Positions 61,553 through 64,000 of a DNA stretch of 64,000 nucleotides are shown in pieces. Made by a program: the position numbers and the translations under genes. The stretch's first letter is position 1; every line of letters starts with the position of its first letter. The stretch is taken from positions 1-64,000 of the forward strand of contig CASELS010000003.1 of assembly GCA_949288855.1 (NCBI GenBank), in the 5' to 3' direction. The stretch is from an uncultured Collinsella sp. Its GTDB lineage: Bacteria > Actinomycetota > Coriobacteriia > Coriobacteriales > Coriobacteriaceae. The notes beneath the pieces are model-generated. The model searched no databases. It saw only the letters and a program-made list of their open reading frames with translations, and had not been told where the DNA came from.

Positions 61553-61977
61553 TCATCAACGGTCCCAACCTCAACATGCTCGGCATACGTGAGCCGGGAA
61601 TCTACGGGAACGATTCCTATGACGACCTTGTTGCCCTATGCGAGACGGCTGGAGCAGAACTTGGTTTTGAGCAGGTCGAGGTGTTTCAATCGAATCATGA
61701 GGGCGCCATCATCGATAAGATCCAAGAGGCATATGGCGCCTTCGACGGCATCGTCATCAATCCTGCCGCCTATACGCACACGAGCGTGGGCATCCTCGAT
61801 GCGCTCAAAGCGGTGAGCATACCTGCCGTTGAGGTCCATATCTCTGACGTTGATTCGCGAGAGGACTTCCGTCAGATCTCGTATGCCGGTATGGCCTGCT
61901 TTGCACGGGTATCGGGAGAAGGCCTTGAGGGATATCGACACGCGCTAAAGCTTCTTGCGGATCGCCTCACGTTATAG
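61540..61977 (+). CDS. aroQ: 3-dehydroquinate dehydratase, type II
   Basis: Third shikimate step, dodecameric class II enzyme. The 145 residues begin MRALVINGPNLNMLG with REPGIYG (catalytic Tyr), QSNHEG, INPAAYTHTSVGI (active-site His) and VEVHISD. GGAGGAG is inside the end of the fused aroE-aroK gene. Last gene of the operon. Confidence 0.97.
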   Translation: MRALVINGPNLNMLGIREPGIYGNDSYDDLVALCETAGAELGFEQVEVFQSNHEGAIIDKIQEAYGAFDGIVINPAAYTHTSVGILDALKAVSIPAVEVHISDVDSREDFRQISYAGMACFARVSGEGLEGYRHALKLLADRLTL

Positions 61978-62073
61978 CCTCGCGCATGTGCATGTAGCAC
62001 GCTTCATGTGCGATTAGAACAACTTGATTGCACGGGAATGTGGTACTTGTACGCGACAAGATTACTGTGACTT

Positions 62074-62116
62074 TAAAAAAACCGGAGGGTCGGCTCGATG
62101 GGAACCGACCCTCCGT
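62074..62116 (-). terminator. Terminator of pnp, possibly bidirectional with aroQ
   Basis: On the - strand CGGAGGGTCGG pairs with CCGACCCTCCG (11 bp, 11-base loop) followed by TTTTTTT. On the + strand the same stem is followed only by TTCTAAC, so aroQ termination is weaker. The stretch 61978-62073 between aroQ and the stem shows no gene. Confidence 0.9.
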
Positions 62117-62145
62117 TCTAACTACCTACAAGTATCGAGGTGTTC

Positions 62146-64000
62146 TTACGCCTCGTGATGGCGGCGCGGAACACGACCGTTGCCGCCGTTGTCACCGGGA
62201 CGGCGAGGACGATCGCCGTGACCGCGGCGCTCGCGATCCTTGGAATCACGACGCGGACGGCCACCGAAACCACGGCCGTCGTCGTGAGAGGCACCGTTGC
62301 CGGAACCGGCGGGAGCCTCGGGCTTATCGAGGCGGTCGAGCGAGATCTTGCCACGCTCGTCAACCTCGATAACCTTGACCTTTACCTCATCGCCGATGTT
62401 GAGGACATCCTCGACCTTCTCGACGCGGCCCTGGGCGACGCGGCTGATGTGCAGCAGGCCGTCCTTGGAGGGCGTAAGCGAGACGAAGGCGCCGAACGGC
62501 TGAATCGAAACAACGCGGCCGCAGAACTCCTCGCCCACCTCGGGCTCGTGCACGATGAGCTTGATGCGCTCGATGGCCTCATCAACCGAGGTGCCCACGC
62601 CGCCAACGTAGACGGTGCCGTCCTCCTGGATATCGACGGAAGCGCCGGTTTCGTCCTGGATGCCGCGGATGGTCTCGCCGCCCTTACCGATGACCTCACG
62701 GATTTTGTCGGTCGGGACGGTGATGGAGGTGATGCGCGGCGCGGTCGGACGGGTCTCCTCGCGCGGGCCGGGAACGACCTCGAGCATCTTGTCGAGGATG
62801 AACGCACGACCCTCCTTGGCCTGCTGGAGCGCAGCCTTAAGGATCTCGAAGGTAAGGCCGGTTGCCTTGTTATCCATCTGAAGGGCGGTGATGCCGCGCT
62901 CGGTACCGGTCACCTTGAAGTCCATGTCGCCGAGGAAGTCCTCGATACCCTGGATGTCGGAAAGGACGACGGTCTTGCCCTCCTCCTGGATAAGACCCAT
63001 GGCGATGCCGGAGACCGGGCGGGCGATAGGCACGCCGCCGTCCATAAGGGCGAGGCAGCTCGCGCAGGTCGACGCCATGGACGAGGAGCCGTTGGACTCC
63101 ATGACCTCGGAGACGACGCGGATGGCGTAGGGGAACTCCTTCTCGTCGGGAAGGACGGGCAGAAGGGCGCGCTCGGCAAGGTTGCCGTGGCCGATCTCGC
63201 GACGCTTGGGGCTGCCGATACGACCGGTCTCACCGGTGCAGAACGGCGGGAAGTTGTACTGGTGCATGTAGCGCTTGCCCTCGACGGGCTCGATGGTGTC
63301 GAGGCGCTGACCCTCGTTGAGCATACCGAGGGAGAGCACCGAGAGAACCTGCGTCTGACCGCGCTGGAAGAGGCCGGAACCGTGAACGAGCGGCAGATAG
63401 CTGCCCTTCACCATGATCGGACGAATCTCGTCCGCACGACGGCCGTCAACGCGTTCACCGGTCTCGACGACCATGGTGCGCATGGCCTTCTTCTCGAGCT
63501 TCTTGAGATTGACGGGAATCTCACGCTCCCAAGCGAGCTGCTCCTCCTCGGAGAACTCGGCGCGGATGCGCTCCTTCAGATCCTCAACCTTGGCGATGCG
63601 CGAGAGCTTGTCGGCGTCCGCGAGGGCGGCGGCCATCTCGTCGTAATGGGCGAAGATGCGCTCCTCCACCTCGGGGACCGGCTGGTCGAGGATGTACTCC
63701 TTCTGCTGGATGGCGCCGTTGACGCGCTCCCACTCCTCGACGAACTCGCGCTGGGCCTGGCAGAAGGCGCCGATGGCCTCCTGGCCAAACTGCATGGCGG
63801 CAAGCATGTCGTCCTCGGTGACCTCGTCGGCGCCGGCCTCCACCATGGAGATGAAGTCAGCGGTGCCGGCAAGCTCGAGGTCGAGGTCGGACGCCTCGCG
63901 CTCCTCATAGGTGGGGTTGACGATGAACTCGCCGGTCTCGGTGTTGCGGCCGATGCGCACACAGGCGAGCGGACCTTCGAACGGCACGCCACCGAGCGTG
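62146..64000 (-). CDS. pnp: Polyribonucleotide nucleotidyltransferase, 5' part outside the window
   Basis: A phosphorolytic 3'-5' exoribonuclease of the RNA degradosome. 617 codons plus one base are visible; the protein start is missing. Order: end of the first RNase PH domain (LGGVPFEGPLACVRIG), helical domain, second RNase PH domain (REIGHGNLAERAL, VSEVMESNGSSSMASTC, SDIQGIEDFLGDMDFKVTGT), KH domain (IREVIGKGGETIRGIQDETG) and S1 domain (GRVVSIQPFGAFV...KDGLLHISR). An Arg/Gly/Asp-rich tail of about 50 residues ends the protein and may bind RNA. Confidence 0.97.
   Translation of the reverse strand, partial: TLGGVPFEGPLACVRIGRNTETGEFIVNPTYEEREASDLDLELAGTADFISMVEAGADEVTEDDMLAAMQFGQEAIGAFCQAQREFVEEWERVNGAIQQKEYILDQPVPEVEERIFAHYDEMAAALADADKLSRIAKVEDLKERIRAEFSEEEQLAWEREIPVNLKKLEKKAMRTMVVETGERVDGRRADEIRPIMVKGSYLPLVHGSGLFQRGQTQVLSVLSLGMLNEGQRLDTIEPVEGKRYMHQYNFPPFCTGETGRIGSPKRREIGHGNLAERALLPVLPDEKEFPYAIRVVSEVMESNGSSSMASTCASCLALMDGGVPIARPVSGIAMGLIQEEGKTVVLSDIQGIEDFLGDMDFKVTGTERGITALQMDNKATGLTFEILKAALQQAKEGRAFILDKMLEVVPGPREETRPTAPRITSITVPTDKIREVIGKGGETIRGIQDETGASVDIQEDGTVYVGGVGTSVDEAIERIKLIVHEPEVGEEFCGRVVSIQPFGAFVSLTPSKDGLLHISRVAQGRVEKVEDVLNIGDEVKVKVIEVDERGKISLDRLDKPEAPAGSGNGASHDDGRGFGGRPRRDSKDRERRGHGDRPRRPGDNGGNGRVPRRHHEA

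Overview
The window is a high-GC bacterial chromosome segment that reads almost entirely as conserved housekeeping genes. Gene content and order (rpsB-tsf, pyrH-frr-uppS-cdsA-dxr-rseP-ispG-proS, rpsP-khpA-rimM-trmD, mreBCD-mrdA-rodA, a two-subunit glycyl-tRNA synthetase, C-terminal Ala/Glu tails on ribosomal proteins) suggest a Coriobacteriia actinobacterium of the Collinsella/Olsenella type. This placement is inferred from gene content; no 16S gene is present. I see no prophage, insertion sequence or CRISPR array.

Layout. 1-1764: start of an ABC-F ATPase gene (cut by the window edge) and tRNA-Val. 1916-5129: the most accessory-looking part, a secreted beta-helix/Ig-like surface protein and a regulator with two different helix-turn-helix domains. 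5208-5939: three tRNA genes, including a duplicated tRNA-Ala(GGC) flanking a gene-free AT-richer segment. 6007-16340: proS, ispG, rseP, dxr, cdsA, uppS, frr, pyrH, tsf and rpsB, covering translation, isoprenoid precursors, undecaprenyl and phospholipid synthesis. 16380-22534: xerC, trmFO, dprA, comM, yraN and rnhB (DNA processing). 22555-28892: rplS, glyS, glyQ, lepB, trmD, rimM, khpA and rpsP. 28945-30258: dinB, divergent from rpsP. 30310-34307: rsfS, yqeK, nadD, obgE, rpmA and rplU. 34361-43846: a long cell-shape unit running mreB, mreC, mreD, mrdA, rodA, a DUF697-like membrane protein and a radical-SAM pair. 43922-52659: a TPR membrane protein, a cyclophilin, a zinc-ribbon membrane protein, aconitase and a CtpE-like P-type ATPase. 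52849-61977, on the + strand: a small orphan protein, then (beyond an oppositely oriented tRNA-Arg) an unbroken aromatic amino acid operon. 62074-64000: terminator and the 3' part of pnp.

Almost everything is on the - strand. The + strand carries only dinB, the orphan gene and the aro operon. The aro operon encodes all seven shikimate-pathway activities, with AroE and AroK fused, plus prephenate dehydrogenase and chorismate mutase-prephenate dehydratase. It therefore runs from phosphoenolpyruvate and erythrose-4-phosphate to the immediate keto-acid precursors of Phe and Tyr.

The less ordinary signals are: a compositionally mosaic surface-protein gene next to a two-HTH regulator with a repeated CGAAC motif upstream; a winged-helix-like insertion in RseP; an extra N-terminal membrane helix on PBP2; a long basic tail on the P-type ATPase; inverted repeats at the yraN start and in the dinB/rpsP divergent promoter; and an apparently leaderless dinB. 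I found no clear undescribed multi-gene system. The best candidate for a new functional unit is the regulator/surface-protein pair at 1916-5129.
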